Source: Bacteroidota bacterium (lineage in GTDB: Bacteria; Bacteroidota; Bacteroidia; Chitinophagales; Chitinophagaceae). From it: DNA of 64,000 nt. The stretch is taken from positions 1 through 64,000 of the forward strand of contig JAPLEH010000002.1 of the NCBI GenBank assembly GCA_026391455.1, given 5' to 3'. The translations under genes and the position numbers were made by a program. Of the stretch, positions 1-8,122 are shown one piece after another (positions within the stretch are counted from its first letter, which is position 1; every line of letters begins with the position of its first letter). Under the pieces are notes generated by a model. It saw only the letters and a program-made list of their open reading frames with translations. It had not been told where the DNA came from and searched no databases.

Positions 1-1
1 A

Positions 2-127
2 ATATTGCAAGTGTTAAGCATCAGTATTTTTGAAAAAATACCAATAGTAAAACTATTCGAAAACTCAGTACAACAACAAGATTTCAAAGAGCTAAATGAT
101 AATCAATTGACTATCTTTGATTTATAA
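2..127 (+). mobile_element. C-terminal tail of a transposase, cut by the window edge
   Basis: An open frame enters from the left edge and stops at TAA 125-127, giving about 41 residues that end in QLTIFDL. The pattern of a hydrophobic helix, a short polar linker and a final QLTIFDL-type end resembles the C-terminus of IS4-like transposases common in Bacteroidota; this is recalled family resemblance and not a search result. Only the tail is visible, so neither completeness nor terminal inverted repeats can be judged. It could instead be the end of another gene. The heptad-repeat leader of the next gene follows almost at once. Confidence 0.5.
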
Positions 128-140
128 CGCAACGCTACTG

Positions 141-196
141 AAAACTTATTACTTACAACTTAGAACTTAAAACTTATCACTCACAACATACAACTA
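141..196 (+). repeat. Heptanucleotide tandem repeat forming the yqeY leader
   Basis: Eight consecutive 7-nt units run from 141 to 196 with consensus AnAACTT. The register is unbroken and the last unit donates its final A to the ATG of the next gene. The last three units are the most degenerate. No Shine-Dalgarno-like sequence is present, so ribosome binding must rely on this A-rich leader. Confidence 0.8.
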
Positions 197-648
197 TGAA
201 CCTCGAACAAAAAATTATGGCCGAATTAAAAACCGCTATGCTCGCCAAAGACGAAGCAGCACTCCGGGGACTTCGCGCAATAAAGGCAGCTATTATCAAT
301 GCAAAAACAGCAGAAGGCGCCAAAGGTGAAATATCGGATGACGATGAAATAAAACTTTTGCAAAAACTGGTAAAAAGCCGTAAGGATTCACTCGAAATTT
401 ATCAGCAACAAAACCGTCCGGAGCTGGCTAAAAAAGAAGAAGAAGAAATAGCCATTATCGAGAAATTCCTTCCCAAACAATTATCTGCTGAAGAATTGAA
501 AGAGGAACTGAAAAAGATCATTAGTGAGGTTGGTGCAAGTACCCCGGCCGATATGGGTAAAGTAATGGGGGTGGCCAGTAAACAGTTTGCCGGAAAAGCT
601 GATGGTAAAACCATTTCAGCTATGGTGAAGGAACTGCTCGCTTCCTGA
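196..648 (+). CDS. yqeY: GatB/YqeY domain-containing protein
   Basis: A 150-residue protein covering the whole YqeY family length. It is lysine- and glutamate-rich and mostly helical, with an N-terminal MNLEQKIMAELKTAMLAKD segment and the central FLPKQLS-EEL motif typical of the family. YqeY shares the tail domain of the amidotransferase subunit GatB that contacts tRNA, and it is thought to act on tRNA or aminoacyl-tRNA, but its exact role is not settled. The ATG follows the heptad-repeat leader directly. It probably forms a short rightward group with the CvpA-like gene 79 bases downstream. Confidence 0.88.
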   Translation: MNLEQKIMAELKTAMLAKDEAALRGLRAIKAAIINAKTAEGAKGEISDDDEIKLLQKLVKSRKDSLEIYQQQNRPELAKKEEEEIAIIEKFLPKQLSAEELKEELKKIISEVGASTPADMGKVMGVASKQFAGKADGKTISAMVKELLAS

Positions 649-727
649 TTATGCCCATATTAGGTTTTGTTTAAGAAAACGGTTATCCCTTTCACCGGTA
701 ACGAAGCGTTTACCAGAAAACAATCGC

Positions 728-1267
728 ATGCTCATCGATAGTGTATTTGCCGTTTTAATGGTGCTGGCCGTATGGAAAGGATACAGCCGGGGGCTCATCG
801 TGGGATTGTTTTCACTCGTAGCAGTCATCATCGGGCTCGCAGCAGCCATGAAACTGTCTGCAGTAGTGGCTGCTTATATCGGCAAATCAGTGAAAGTATC
901 TGATGAATGGCTGCCGGTAATCTCCTTTATCGTTGTTTTTGTAGGGGTTATTCTGCTTATCCGGTTGGGAGCCAATGCCATTGAACGGACGGTGGAAGTG
1001 GTTACACTCGGATGGCTCAACAAACTGGGTGGTATCATACTCTATGTGGCGATCTATACCATTGTCTTTAGTATTTTACTTTTTTATGCGGTGCAACTGA
1101 AATGGCTCAACCAGGAAACGATACAACACTCGGTTACCTATCAATGGATTCAGCCCATTGGTCCCGCTGTAATAAATACATTTGGTTCGCTAATCCCCTT
1201 CTTCAGGGATATGTTTGCACAACTGGAATCTTTTTTTGACGGCGTGGCCAGAGAAATGCCCCCCTGA
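728..1267 (+). CDS. cvpA: CvpA family inner-membrane protein
   Basis: A 179-residue protein with about four transmembrane segments, at roughly residues 2-20, 25-48, 65-85 and 100-125. The N-terminus, a Asp-x-xFAVLMVLAV-type helix followed by a WKGYSRGLIVGLFS turn, is the usual opening of the CvpA/colicin V production family. Members are inner-membrane proteins first linked to colicin V secretion and later to envelope stress and bile tolerance; a biochemical activity is not established. It lies 79 bases after yqeY on the same strand. Confidence 0.85.
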   Translation: MLIDSVFAVLMVLAVWKGYSRGLIVGLFSLVAVIIGLAAAMKLSAVVAAYIGKSVKVSDEWLPVISFIVVFVGVILLIRLGANAIERTVEVVTLGWLNKLGGIILYVAIYTIVFSILLFYAVQLKWLNQETIQHSVTYQWIQPIGPAVINTFGSLIPFFRDMFAQLESFFDGVAREMPP

Positions 1268-1338
1268 TCTTTTTTCTGGTGCTGATTTTATAAAAAACAT
1301 GGCTGAAAGGTATTTATGCAAAAAGTGCCACTTGCCCC

Positions 1339-1346
1339 TATATTTG
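1339..1346 (+). promoter_or_regulatory. Candidate TAnnTTTG -7 element for the alpha/beta hydrolase gene
   Basis: TATATTTG matches the Bacteroidota -7 consensus TAnnTTTG about 100 bases before the ATG at 1447. No good -33 TTTG lies at the usual distance, so this is tentative. Confidence 0.35.
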
Positions 1347-1446
1347 CTCAAATTGGATTTAAGCCAAAAACCGCTTTTTTTTGCCCTAAATCAACTATTT
1401 TAGCAACCAGAGAGGGCCATTTTCAGGCCACAGAGAATTGACTGCC

Positions 1447-2223
1447 ATGGCGTACGAAATAAAACAACAGGATAAATTTAAATTCATTGAAGAGGGCACC
1501 GGCGAACCACTGGTGCTGCTGCACGGCCTGTTTGGCGCACTCAGTAATTTTGAACCATTGGTGGAATATTTTCGCCAACATTACAAAGTCATCGTGCCCA
1601 TGCTGCCCCTTCTGGAAATGGATATTCTCCATACATCTGTGGGAGGACTGGCTAAATTTGTCCATAAATTTCTCGAAGCAAGGGATCTCAAGGAAGTACA
1701 CCTATTGGGGAATTCACTCGGCGGACATGTGGCCCTGGTGCATACACTCAAACATCCCGAACGCATCAAATCGCTTACACTGACAGGCAGTTCTGGCCTC
1801 TTTGAAAATGGAATGGGCGACAGCTACCCAAAAAGAGGCGATTACGAATATATTAAGAAAAAAACTGAACTGACTTTTTACGATCCGGCCATGGCTACTA
1901 AAGAGTTGGTGGATGAAGTGTACGACATCACCAACAGCCGTATTAAGGTAATTAAGATCATTGCATTGGCTAAAAGTGCCATCCGTAATAACCTGGGTGA
2001 AGAGCTCAACCAGATCAAACAACCCACCCTGCTGGTTTGGGGAAATAACGATACCATTACACCACCATTTGTCGCCAAGGAATTCAATAAGCTGATACCC
2101 AATAGTGAGCTTCATTTTATTGATAAGTGCGGGCATGCACCCATGATGGAAGTGCCATCCGAATTCAATGCCATCCTGCACAAATTTTTGAAAAAACAAA
2201 ATGAGCCTGCAACAGTTGCCTGA
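1447..2223 (+). CDS. Alpha/beta-fold hydrolase
   Basis: A 258-residue cytoplasmic protein with the full alpha/beta-hydrolase layout. The oxyanion-hole HG motif is in LLHGLFG near residue 26, the nucleophile elbow GNSLGG places Ser at 90, Asp202 lies in GNNDTITP, and His230 lies in CGHAPMMEVP. The order, spacing and length fit the MhpC/BioH-like esterase and hydrolase group, which act on small ester or C-C bonds; the substrate cannot be inferred. A TTG at 1438 could extend the frame by three residues, but the ATG at 1447 gives the natural family start. No operon partner is obvious. Confidence 0.85.
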   Translation: MAYEIKQQDKFKFIEEGTGEPLVLLHGLFGALSNFEPLVEYFRQHYKVIVPMLPLLEMDILHTSVGGLAKFVHKFLEARDLKEVHLLGNSLGGHVALVHTLKHPERIKSLTLTGSSGLFENGMGDSYPKRGDYEYIKKKTELTFYDPAMATKELVDEVYDITNSRIKVIKIIALAKSAIRNNLGEELNQIKQPTLLVWGNNDTITPPFVAKEFNKLIPNSELHFIDKCGHAPMMEVPSEFNAILHKFLKKQNEPATVA

Positions 2224-2283
2224 TCGTCACTGTCCTGTTAGTACCGGCCAAATGCCGGACACCTGTATTAAAAGCCGCTATCC

Positions 2284-2946
2284 ATGTTAACAAGAGAACT
2301 TGTTTCACAGAATCTGCCATCCCTGCACCTTACCGACAAGGTGTACCAGGCTTTACAACTCATGAATGATAACCAGGTCACACATCTTCCGATCGTAGAG
2401 GGAGAACAATTTCTGGGCCTGATCAGCGAAGACGACTTGCTGCTTTCCGAAAATGATAATGACAACCTGGATACCCTGCAACAGTCATTTGCCATGCACT
2501 CGGTAAAGGACAATGAACACTTTCTTCAGGCCGTACAAGTGGCCGCAGAGAACGGGCTGAGTGTGGTGCCCGTGATCACTCCAGAAAATGAACTTATCGG
2601 AACAGTTACCTATAATGACCTCTTACGGGTGGCTTCCGGCTTTATGAGCCTCAATGAACCCGGCGGACTTATCGTGCTGGAAATGGAAAGCAATCAGTAC
2701 TCATTCAATGAGATCAGCAAGATCATAGAAGCCAATGATGCCCAGATCACCCAGCTCAATACAAGCAACGATGCCGATACCGGTATGATGCAGGTGACGA
2801 TACGTGTAAACAAACCCGAAATATCCGATATCATATCGTCCTTTCAGCGCTATGAATACAATGTGAAGTATTTCTTCGGTGATGAACAATACACCAACGA
2901 ACTACGTAGTAATTATGATAACCTGATGAATTATCTTAAAATATAG
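2284..2946 (+). CDS. CBS domain-containing protein
   Basis: A 220-residue protein with two CBS motifs over residues 1-120, which together form one Bateman module, followed by an ACT-like region at about 135-215 (GGLIVLEME...QITQLNTS...VTIRVNK). CBS pairs bind adenosine ligands such as AMP or ATP. The protein has no attached enzyme or channel domain, so its output is unknown. In many Bacteroidota a CBS protein of this type sits just before NAD kinase and the envelope cluster, as here, apart from one inserted barrel gene. Confidence 0.8.
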   Translation: MLTRELVSQNLPSLHLTDKVYQALQLMNDNQVTHLPIVEGEQFLGLISEDDLLLSENDNDNLDTLQQSFAMHSVKDNEHFLQAVQVAAENGLSVVPVITPENELIGTVTYNDLLRVASGFMSLNEPGGLIVLEMESNQYSFNEISKIIEANDAQITQLNTSNDADTGMMQVTIRVNKPEISDIISSFQRYEYNVKYFFGDEQYTNELRSNYDNLMNYLKI

Positions 2947-3106
2947 TCTTTGTCAGCTCTCTGAAAAACAAACCAGTAAAATCCGCATAACTTTTACCCG
3001 TTCACGTTTATATTTACAAACATTGATATCGTCATTGTGCAGGCTGGAGAATACGGTGTGTACAAGGATACTTTAAAAGACGGTAATCAACCTCCGGTAA
3101 AACGGT

Positions 3107-4552
3107 ATGCAGCATTCATTAAAATATTATTTGTTGTTCCTCCTTGCAGTGATCTGTCACCGGTATGCTCCTGCACAAAACCTGGCTGACAGTGTTGCTG
3201 CTCCAATAAAAGACACAATAGTTCAGCAGGGAACAGTACCCATCTATATCTCGGCCATTGAGATCAGTGGCAACCGGAAAACCAAGCCGTTTATCATTCT
3301 CAGGGAAATACCAGTTCGAACCGGCGAAACCTATCCCTTGTCTGTATTGCTCGAAAAGTTTGAAGACGCCCGAAGGCAACTGATGAACACCACCTTATTT
3401 CATACAGTAGTGGTAGCTGCCCAAAAATTTGAAGGGAATAAAGTAACCATTTCTGTTACAGTAAAAGAAAGGTGGTACCTCTTTCCGGTACCCTTTCTGA
3501 AACCGGTAGACAGAAACCTCAACCAGTGGCTGGTGGAACAAAAAGCGAGTCTGAACCGGGTCAATTTCGGACTCCGGTTAAAATATTACAATGCCACCGG
3601 AAGAAGTGATAAATTAAGTGCATTGGTAGGGCTGGGCTATACACGCCAGTTTTCCATAAGTTATGACCGTCTCTACATTGATAAACGATTCAAATGGGGA
3701 CTCAATGTGGGGTTTAATACGGGTAAGAATAAAGAAGTGAACTATAATACCGAAAAGGATAAGCAGGTATTTATAAAAGTGAATGATTTGTTTCTGAATA
3801 ACTATACCAATGCTTTTTTACAACTCACCTACCGCCGCAAAATAAAAACACGCCACAGTATTGGCTTTGCCTGGTCATCCCAACAGGTGGGAGATACTAT
3901 ACCCATTCTCAATCCCGAGTATTTCAATGCCGGTAAAAAGACCGTCCGTTACCCGGAACTATTTTATGGCCTTACTTACTTTGATCTCGATTATATACCT
4001 TACCCAACCCGGGGCTATGCCCTGTCAGCCGCGGTGGAGAAAAAAGGGGTCAGCAGGGATATGAACCTAACCAATATTTCTGTAAAGGCTGCCGGGTTCT
4101 GGCATGTGATGCCAAAAACATTTTTCGGTCTTAATCTCTATGGAGGTATCAAGTTCCCTTTCAAACAACCCTATTTCAACCGCCGCTTTCTTGGCTACGG
4201 TGATACTTATATGCAAGGCTATGAATACTATGTTACAGACGGAGTGGCGGGCGGGTATATCAAAGCCAGCCTTACTCATGAACTGCTCAATTTCCGAATA
4301 CGGATACCGCCATTAAAAAAAGGGAAAGAAGCTGAGCATATACCTATACGTATTTTCGGCAAAATATTCGGCAATACCGGATACGTACATAATCCTGAAC
4401 CCGGAGATAATTTTCTATCCAATAAAATGCTGTATTCCGGCGGAATCGGCCTTGATTTTCTTACGTTTTATGATATTACCTTCAAACTCGAATGGAGCTT
4501 TAACCAGTTAGGACAAAACGGTATCTTTGTTCACCGCAAATCTCTTTTCTAA
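3107..4552 (+). CDS. BamA/TamA-like outer-membrane protein (POTRA plus beta-barrel)
   Basis: A 481-residue protein that begins with a signal peptide (about residues 1-23, ending at an APAQN-type cleavage site). One POTRA-like domain follows near 45-135 (ISAIEISGNRKTKPFIILREIPV), then a surface-antigen D15-type barrel to the C-terminus, which ends in an aromatic residue (KSLF). Family members insert or translocate outer-membrane proteins, or are uncharacterised relatives. With a single POTRA it is too short to be the main BamA, which is encoded at 8123-10855. It sits between the CBS gene and nadK, with 9 bases to nadK, so the two are probably cotranscribed. Confidence 0.8.
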   Translation: MQHSLKYYLLFLLAVICHRYAPAQNLADSVAAPIKDTIVQQGTVPIYISAIEISGNRKTKPFIILREIPVRTGETYPLSVLLEKFEDARRQLMNTTLFHTVVVAAQKFEGNKVTISVTVKERWYLFPVPFLKPVDRNLNQWLVEQKASLNRVNFGLRLKYYNATGRSDKLSALVGLGYTRQFSISYDRLYIDKRFKWGLNVGFNTGKNKEVNYNTEKDKQVFIKVNDLFLNNYTNAFLQLTYRRKIKTRHSIGFAWSSQQVGDTIPILNPEYFNAGKKTVRYPELFYGLTYFDLDYIPYPTRGYALSAAVEKKGVSRDMNLTNISVKAAGFWHVMPKTFFGLNLYGGIKFPFKQPYFNRRFLGYGDTYMQGYEYYVTDGVAGGYIKASLTHELLNFRIRIPPLKKGKEAEHIPIRIFGKIFGNTGYVHNPEPGDNFLSNKMLYSGGIGLDFLTFYDITFKLEWSFNQLGQNGIFVHRKSLF

Positions 4553-4561
4553 ATTCCAGCA

Positions 4562-5440
4562 ATGAAAGCAGCTATATACAGCAGGGTATTTGAAGATCAG
4601 CAGCAAAAAGATGTACAGTTGTTTTTTGATGAACTGGCGATCCAAAAAATTGAACCGGTCATCTTTCACGATTTTTTTGAACAGATCAAAGCGATCATCC
4701 ATCTTCCGGCAGATACAAAAACCTTTGCCTTATCGGAAGATCTTACAGAAGATACAGAATTTATCATCAGCCTGGGTGGCGACGGCACCCTTCTCGATAC
4801 CATTACGCTGGTACGCAATAAAAAGATCTCCATCATGGGGATCAATTTCGGCAGACTGGGCTTTCTGGCCAGCATAGGCCGGGAAGAAGTACAGAAAGCC
4901 GTAAAGGCCATGGCTCAGCGAACCTATGTAACCGATACCCGCACCCTGATACATGTAGATGCTGATATACCCTTGTTTGGTAATGTGCCTTATGCACTGA
5001 ATGAATTTTCCATACATAAGCGGGATGTGGCTTCCATGATCAAAATTCATACGTATGTAAACGGAGAATTTCTGAATACCTATTGGGCAGATGGACTGAT
5101 CGTGGCTACCCCAACCGGCTCCACGGGTTATTCGCTGAGTTGCAATGGTCCGGTGGTATTTCCCGACTCCGGCAGCTTTGTGATTACACCCGTTGCACCC
5201 CATAATCTGAATGTGCGCCCCATTGTGGTACCCGACAATAATATTATTTCTTTTGAAATAGAAAGCCGCTCCGACCAGATCATTTGCGCGCTCGATTCCA
5301 GACGTGAAATCATCAGCAAGGAGGTACAACTGGCAGTGCGAAAAGAGAGTTTTGCCGTTAGCCTGGTAAGACTGAGTGAGAATAATTTTTTACAGACACT
5401 CCGCAATAAACTGACCTGGGGCCTGGATAAACGAAATTGA
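4562..5440 (+). CDS. nadK: NAD kinase
   Basis: A 292-residue enzyme that phosphorylates NAD to NADP. The GGDGT signature is at residues 72-76, with Asp74 as the catalytic acid. The second conserved block ALNEFSIHKRD and the ATPTGSTGYSLSCNGP loop are both intact. Length and motif order match the bacterial NAD kinase family. It starts 9 bases after the barrel gene and heads the conserved Bacteroidota order NAD kinase, DUF6089, isoprenyl transferase, BamA, OmpH, OmpH, MurI. Confidence 0.95.
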   Translation: MKAAIYSRVFEDQQQKDVQLFFDELAIQKIEPVIFHDFFEQIKAIIHLPADTKTFALSEDLTEDTEFIISLGGDGTLLDTITLVRNKKISIMGINFGRLGFLASIGREEVQKAVKAMAQRTYVTDTRTLIHVDADIPLFGNVPYALNEFSIHKRDVASMIKIHTYVNGEFLNTYWADGLIVATPTGSTGYSLSCNGPVVFPDSGSFVITPVAPHNLNVRPIVVPDNNIISFEIESRSDQIICALDSRREIISKEVQLAVRKESFAVSLVRLSENNFLQTLRNKLTWGLDKRN

Positions 5441-5575
5441 GCCATTCATACCGGCCATAGCCCCATTCACCCCCCCAATCAGCTTTTATTGACCATATTT
5501 GCGTAATTCATGCCTTAAAATAAAAGAAATTCCTATTTTTAACGTTCTAATTAATCCCGACCATATTTATTAATT

Positions 5576-6442
5576 ATGACAAAAAAGTTTATAGCCGCTG
5601 TGTCATTTGCTGTGATCGCCCTGCTGGGTGGCACAAAATTGAATGCACAGGATGCCATCGTGCAGGAAGGTGAATTTGGAATTGGTGTAGGCGCCGGCCA
5701 CTATTTTGGTGATCTGAATACCAGGGCCCGCCTGAATGTACCCAAAATCGCTGCCACCGCTTTCTTCAGAAAGAATTTTGGAAATTATATCGCGTTACGG
5801 CTTGGTGTGAGTTTTGCCCAATTGGGGTATTCTGACCAGTACAATACGCATAACAAATACATGAACCAGCGTAACCTCAGCTTTAATAGCAAAGTGTGGG
5901 AATTATCGCTCCAGGGAGATTTCAATTTCTTCCGCTTCATGCCCGGTGAACCCCAATACAGTTTCACCCCTTACGTAACATTGGGAGCTGGTATTTTCAA
6001 CTACGACCCCTATGCCTATCTGCGGGGGCAAAAAGTACTCCTGCGCCCGTTGGGTACAGAAGGGCAGGGCAGCAGTCTCTATCCCGACCGCAAGCAATAC
6101 AATTCCATGGCCATCAGCATCCCCTTTGGTGGCGGTATCAAATATTCCATCAACGAGCGTGTTAATATCGCATTTGAAGTGTTGCACCGTTTCACCAATA
6201 CAGACTACCTGGATGATGTGAGCACCACGTATGTGGATCCCTCCATCTTTACACCCAATGTGGACGGTAGCCCCTCTAACGCGCAACTGTTGTACGACCG
6301 CTCATTTGAACTGGGAGGAACGCCGCTTGGCAGTGTGATCGGACGTGAAAGAGGCAGCAGCAAACAGAAAGACCAGTTTGTAACGGCTATGTTTCACCTT
6401 ACATTCAACCTGCAGTCGTATAAATGCCCGACTGCCCGCTAA
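5576..6442 (+). CDS. DUF6089-type outer-membrane beta-barrel protein
   Basis: A 288-residue protein with a signal peptide (about 1-24, ending LNAQD). It then shows a predicted barrel opening with EFGIGVGAGHYFGDLN, the usual start of the DUF6089 family. The family is almost always found between NAD kinase and isoprenyl transferase in Bacteroidota, as here. Its function is unknown; outer-membrane location is inferred from alternating aromatic strands. A strong terminator follows at 6475-6502, so transcription from nadK probably ends after this gene. Confidence 0.85.
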   Translation: MTKKFIAAVSFAVIALLGGTKLNAQDAIVQEGEFGIGVGAGHYFGDLNTRARLNVPKIAATAFFRKNFGNYIALRLGVSFAQLGYSDQYNTHNKYMNQRNLSFNSKVWELSLQGDFNFFRFMPGEPQYSFTPYVTLGAGIFNYDPYAYLRGQKVLLRPLGTEGQGSSLYPDRKQYNSMAISIPFGGGIKYSINERVNIAFEVLHRFTNTDYLDDVSTTYVDPSIFTPNVDGSPSNAQLLYDRSFELGGTPLGSVIGRERGSSKQKDQFVTAMFHLTFNLQSYKCPTAR

Positions 6443-6474
6443 TCATTTTTGCAGAAAAGAATTCTGTTATCATA

Positions 6475-6502
6475 AAATCACCCCTGGGGGTGATTTTTTT
6501 TT
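6475..6502 (+). terminator. Rho-independent terminator after the DUF6089 gene
   Basis: AAATCACCCC (6475-6484) pairs with GGGGTGATTT (6487-6496) and is followed by a T run. The A run before the stem gives weak bidirectional potential. Confidence 0.9.
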
Positions 6503-6591
6503 GCAGGGAAATGATTTATTTAGCACTAACGTTAAACTATTTTTACGCTGTACCTGTCTGAATAATTACATCAAATCATTAACCAAATAAC

Positions 6592-7020
6592 ATGACTATG
6601 CGCCTGACAAAAATTGTATTAAGTACCCTTCTGGTAGCCGTATTTGCTTTCGGCTCTGCATTTACTCCGGCTAAAAAAGCTGCCACAATAAAAGCCGGCG
6701 ACTGGTTCTTTCTGGAAGATAAAAAAGTTGGATTCGGAGTTGATCATGATGTGATCCACTTCGGCAACTGGAAAGATGATGTACGCCAGATCAAGTTACG
6801 TGTTACTGACGGCCCGCTGAAAATGTACAACATGAAAGTTCATTTCGATAACGGTGAAGTACAGGAGATAGAACTGCGTAACCGATTTGCGCAGGGTAGT
6901 GAAAGCCGCATCATTGATTTAAACGGAGGACTTCGCCACCTCTCTAAAATTGAATTCTGGTACGAAACAAAGGGATTTTTGAGAGGAAAGTCGAGAGTGG
7001 CCGTTTGGGGCAGGAACTGA
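6592..7020 (+). CDS. Secreted hypothetical protein resembling DUF2541
   Basis: A 142-residue protein with a signal peptide (about 1-25, RLTKIVLSTLLVAVFAFGSAFTPA). The mature part is an all-beta domain with a repeating pattern: GDWFFLEDKKVGFGVDHDVI, then KLRVTDGPLKMYNMKVHFDNGE, then IDLNGGLRHLSKIEFWYE. This pattern resembles DUF2541-type domains, which have no known activity. It is flanked by terminators on both sides (6475-6502 and 7061-7090), so it is an independent unit inserted between the DUF6089 gene and uppS, which are usually adjacent. Promoter not identified with confidence. Confidence 0.65.
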   Translation: MTMRLTKIVLSTLLVAVFAFGSAFTPAKKAATIKAGDWFFLEDKKVGFGVDHDVIHFGNWKDDVRQIKLRVTDGPLKMYNMKVHFDNGEVQEIELRNRFAQGSESRIIDLNGGLRHLSKIEFWYETKGFLRGKSRVAVWGRN

Positions 7021-7060
7021 TAGCTGTACGCGTATTCGAACAGCAAATAAACCGATTCAG

Positions 7061-7090
7061 ATCCCGGCAATCTTTGCCGGGATTCTTTTT
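7061..7090 (+). terminator. Rho-independent terminator before uppS
   Basis: ATCCCGGCA (7061-7069) pairs with TGCCGGGAT (7075-7083) around a 5-base loop, followed by TCTTTTTT. It ends the DUF2541-like gene and abuts the uppS promoter. Confidence 0.9.
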
Positions 7091-7091
7091 T

Positions 7092-7099
7092 GTACCTTC
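7092..7099 (+). promoter_or_regulatory. Candidate -7 element for uppS
   Basis: TACCTTCG is close to TAnnTTTG and lies 33 bases before the uppS ATG, directly after the terminator T run. A TTTG at 7073-7076 could serve as the -33 box, although it lies inside the terminator stem and the spacing is short. Confidence 0.45.
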
Positions 7100-7131
7100 G
7101 CACTCTTCTGCCATCGCGAAAAGAATCGTTC

Positions 7132-7878
7132 ATGTCACAATTGCTCGGTAAAATAGAGAAAGATCGCCTCCCCAGGCATATTGCCATCATTATGGATGGT
7201 AATGGGCGCTGGGCCAAAGAAAAAGGAGAGGATCGCCTGTTCGGGCATTTTCACGGAGTGGAAAGCGTACGAAACATTGTAGAAGGATGCGCTGAACTGG
7301 GAGTTGAATACCTTACACTTTATGCTTTTTCAACCGAAAACTGGGACCGTCCCGAATACGAGGTGGTTGGGCTTATGGAATTGCTGGTGAGCACCATCCG
7401 AAAAGAAGTGGAAAGTCTCAATAAAAACAATATCCGCCTGCATGTAATCGGCGATATGAGTATGCTCCCCGATTATGCCCGCAAAGAACTGAACGAAGCG
7501 CTCAGCATCACTGAAAAAAATACGGGGCTCAATCTGATAATGGCACTCAGCTACAGCGGCCGTTGGGAATTGCTCAATGCCGTAAAGAACATTGCCTTTG
7601 AGGTAAAACAGGGCCGCCTGACCGTGGAAGCGATCGACCAGGATATATTACAGCGTTTCCTGTGTACCAGCAATTTTCCCGACCCGGAATTGATGATCCG
7701 AACCAGCGGTGAATTCCGGATCAGTAACTTCCTTTTGTACCAACTGGCCTATGCCGAACTCTATTTTACCAATGTACGCTGGCCCGATTTCCGGAAAGAA
7801 AATCTCTATGAAGCCATCCTGGATTACCAGGGCAGGGAAAGGAGATTTGGTAAGACCAGTGAGCAATTGAGTAATTAA
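7132..7878 (+). CDS. uppS: Isoprenyl (undecaprenyl-type) diphosphate synthase
   Basis: A 248-residue cis-prenyltransferase that builds the polyprenyl diphosphate carrier used for peptidoglycan and other envelope polymers. The signature IAIIMDGNGRWAKEKG includes catalytic Asp22. Further family blocks are SYSGRWEL and IRTSGEFRISNFLLYQLAYAELYF. The frame extends upstream to a TTG at 7090, but ATG 7132 gives the normal family N-terminus and follows the promoter. It is the first gene of the envelope cluster leading into bamA. Confidence 0.95.
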   Translation: MSQLLGKIEKDRLPRHIAIIMDGNGRWAKEKGEDRLFGHFHGVESVRNIVEGCAELGVEYLTLYAFSTENWDRPEYEVVGLMELLVSTIRKEVESLNKNNIRLHVIGDMSMLPDYARKELNEALSITEKNTGLNLIMALSYSGRWELLNAVKNIAFEVKQGRLTVEAIDQDILQRFLCTSNFPDPELMIRTSGEFRISNFLLYQLAYAELYFTNVRWPDFRKENLYEAILDYQGRERRFGKTSEQLSN

Positions 7879-8122
7879 ATCATTATTGTATTATAATCAA
7901 TCAATTATAAATTAATAATTATTGATTAATGACAATAAAATCCATCCGGCACGCAGCTTAGCAGATATATTGGGTATTTTAACCATGTTTCGCTGTTTTC
8001 TTTAACAAAGACTTCAAATATTTACCGTTATTTTGCCGCCTCAACCAGACCGGGTAGGGTTTCTGAAGCGAATGATTCTGAGCTGATTCCCGGTGAATAA
8101 AGACTGACTTGAATTAATAAAC

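Noticed and set aside
7885-7935. AT-rich inverted repeat AATCAAT...ATTGATT after uppS considered as a terminator
   Set aside because: The stem has only 7 AT-rich pairs with a long loop and no following T run, so it is too weak to call.
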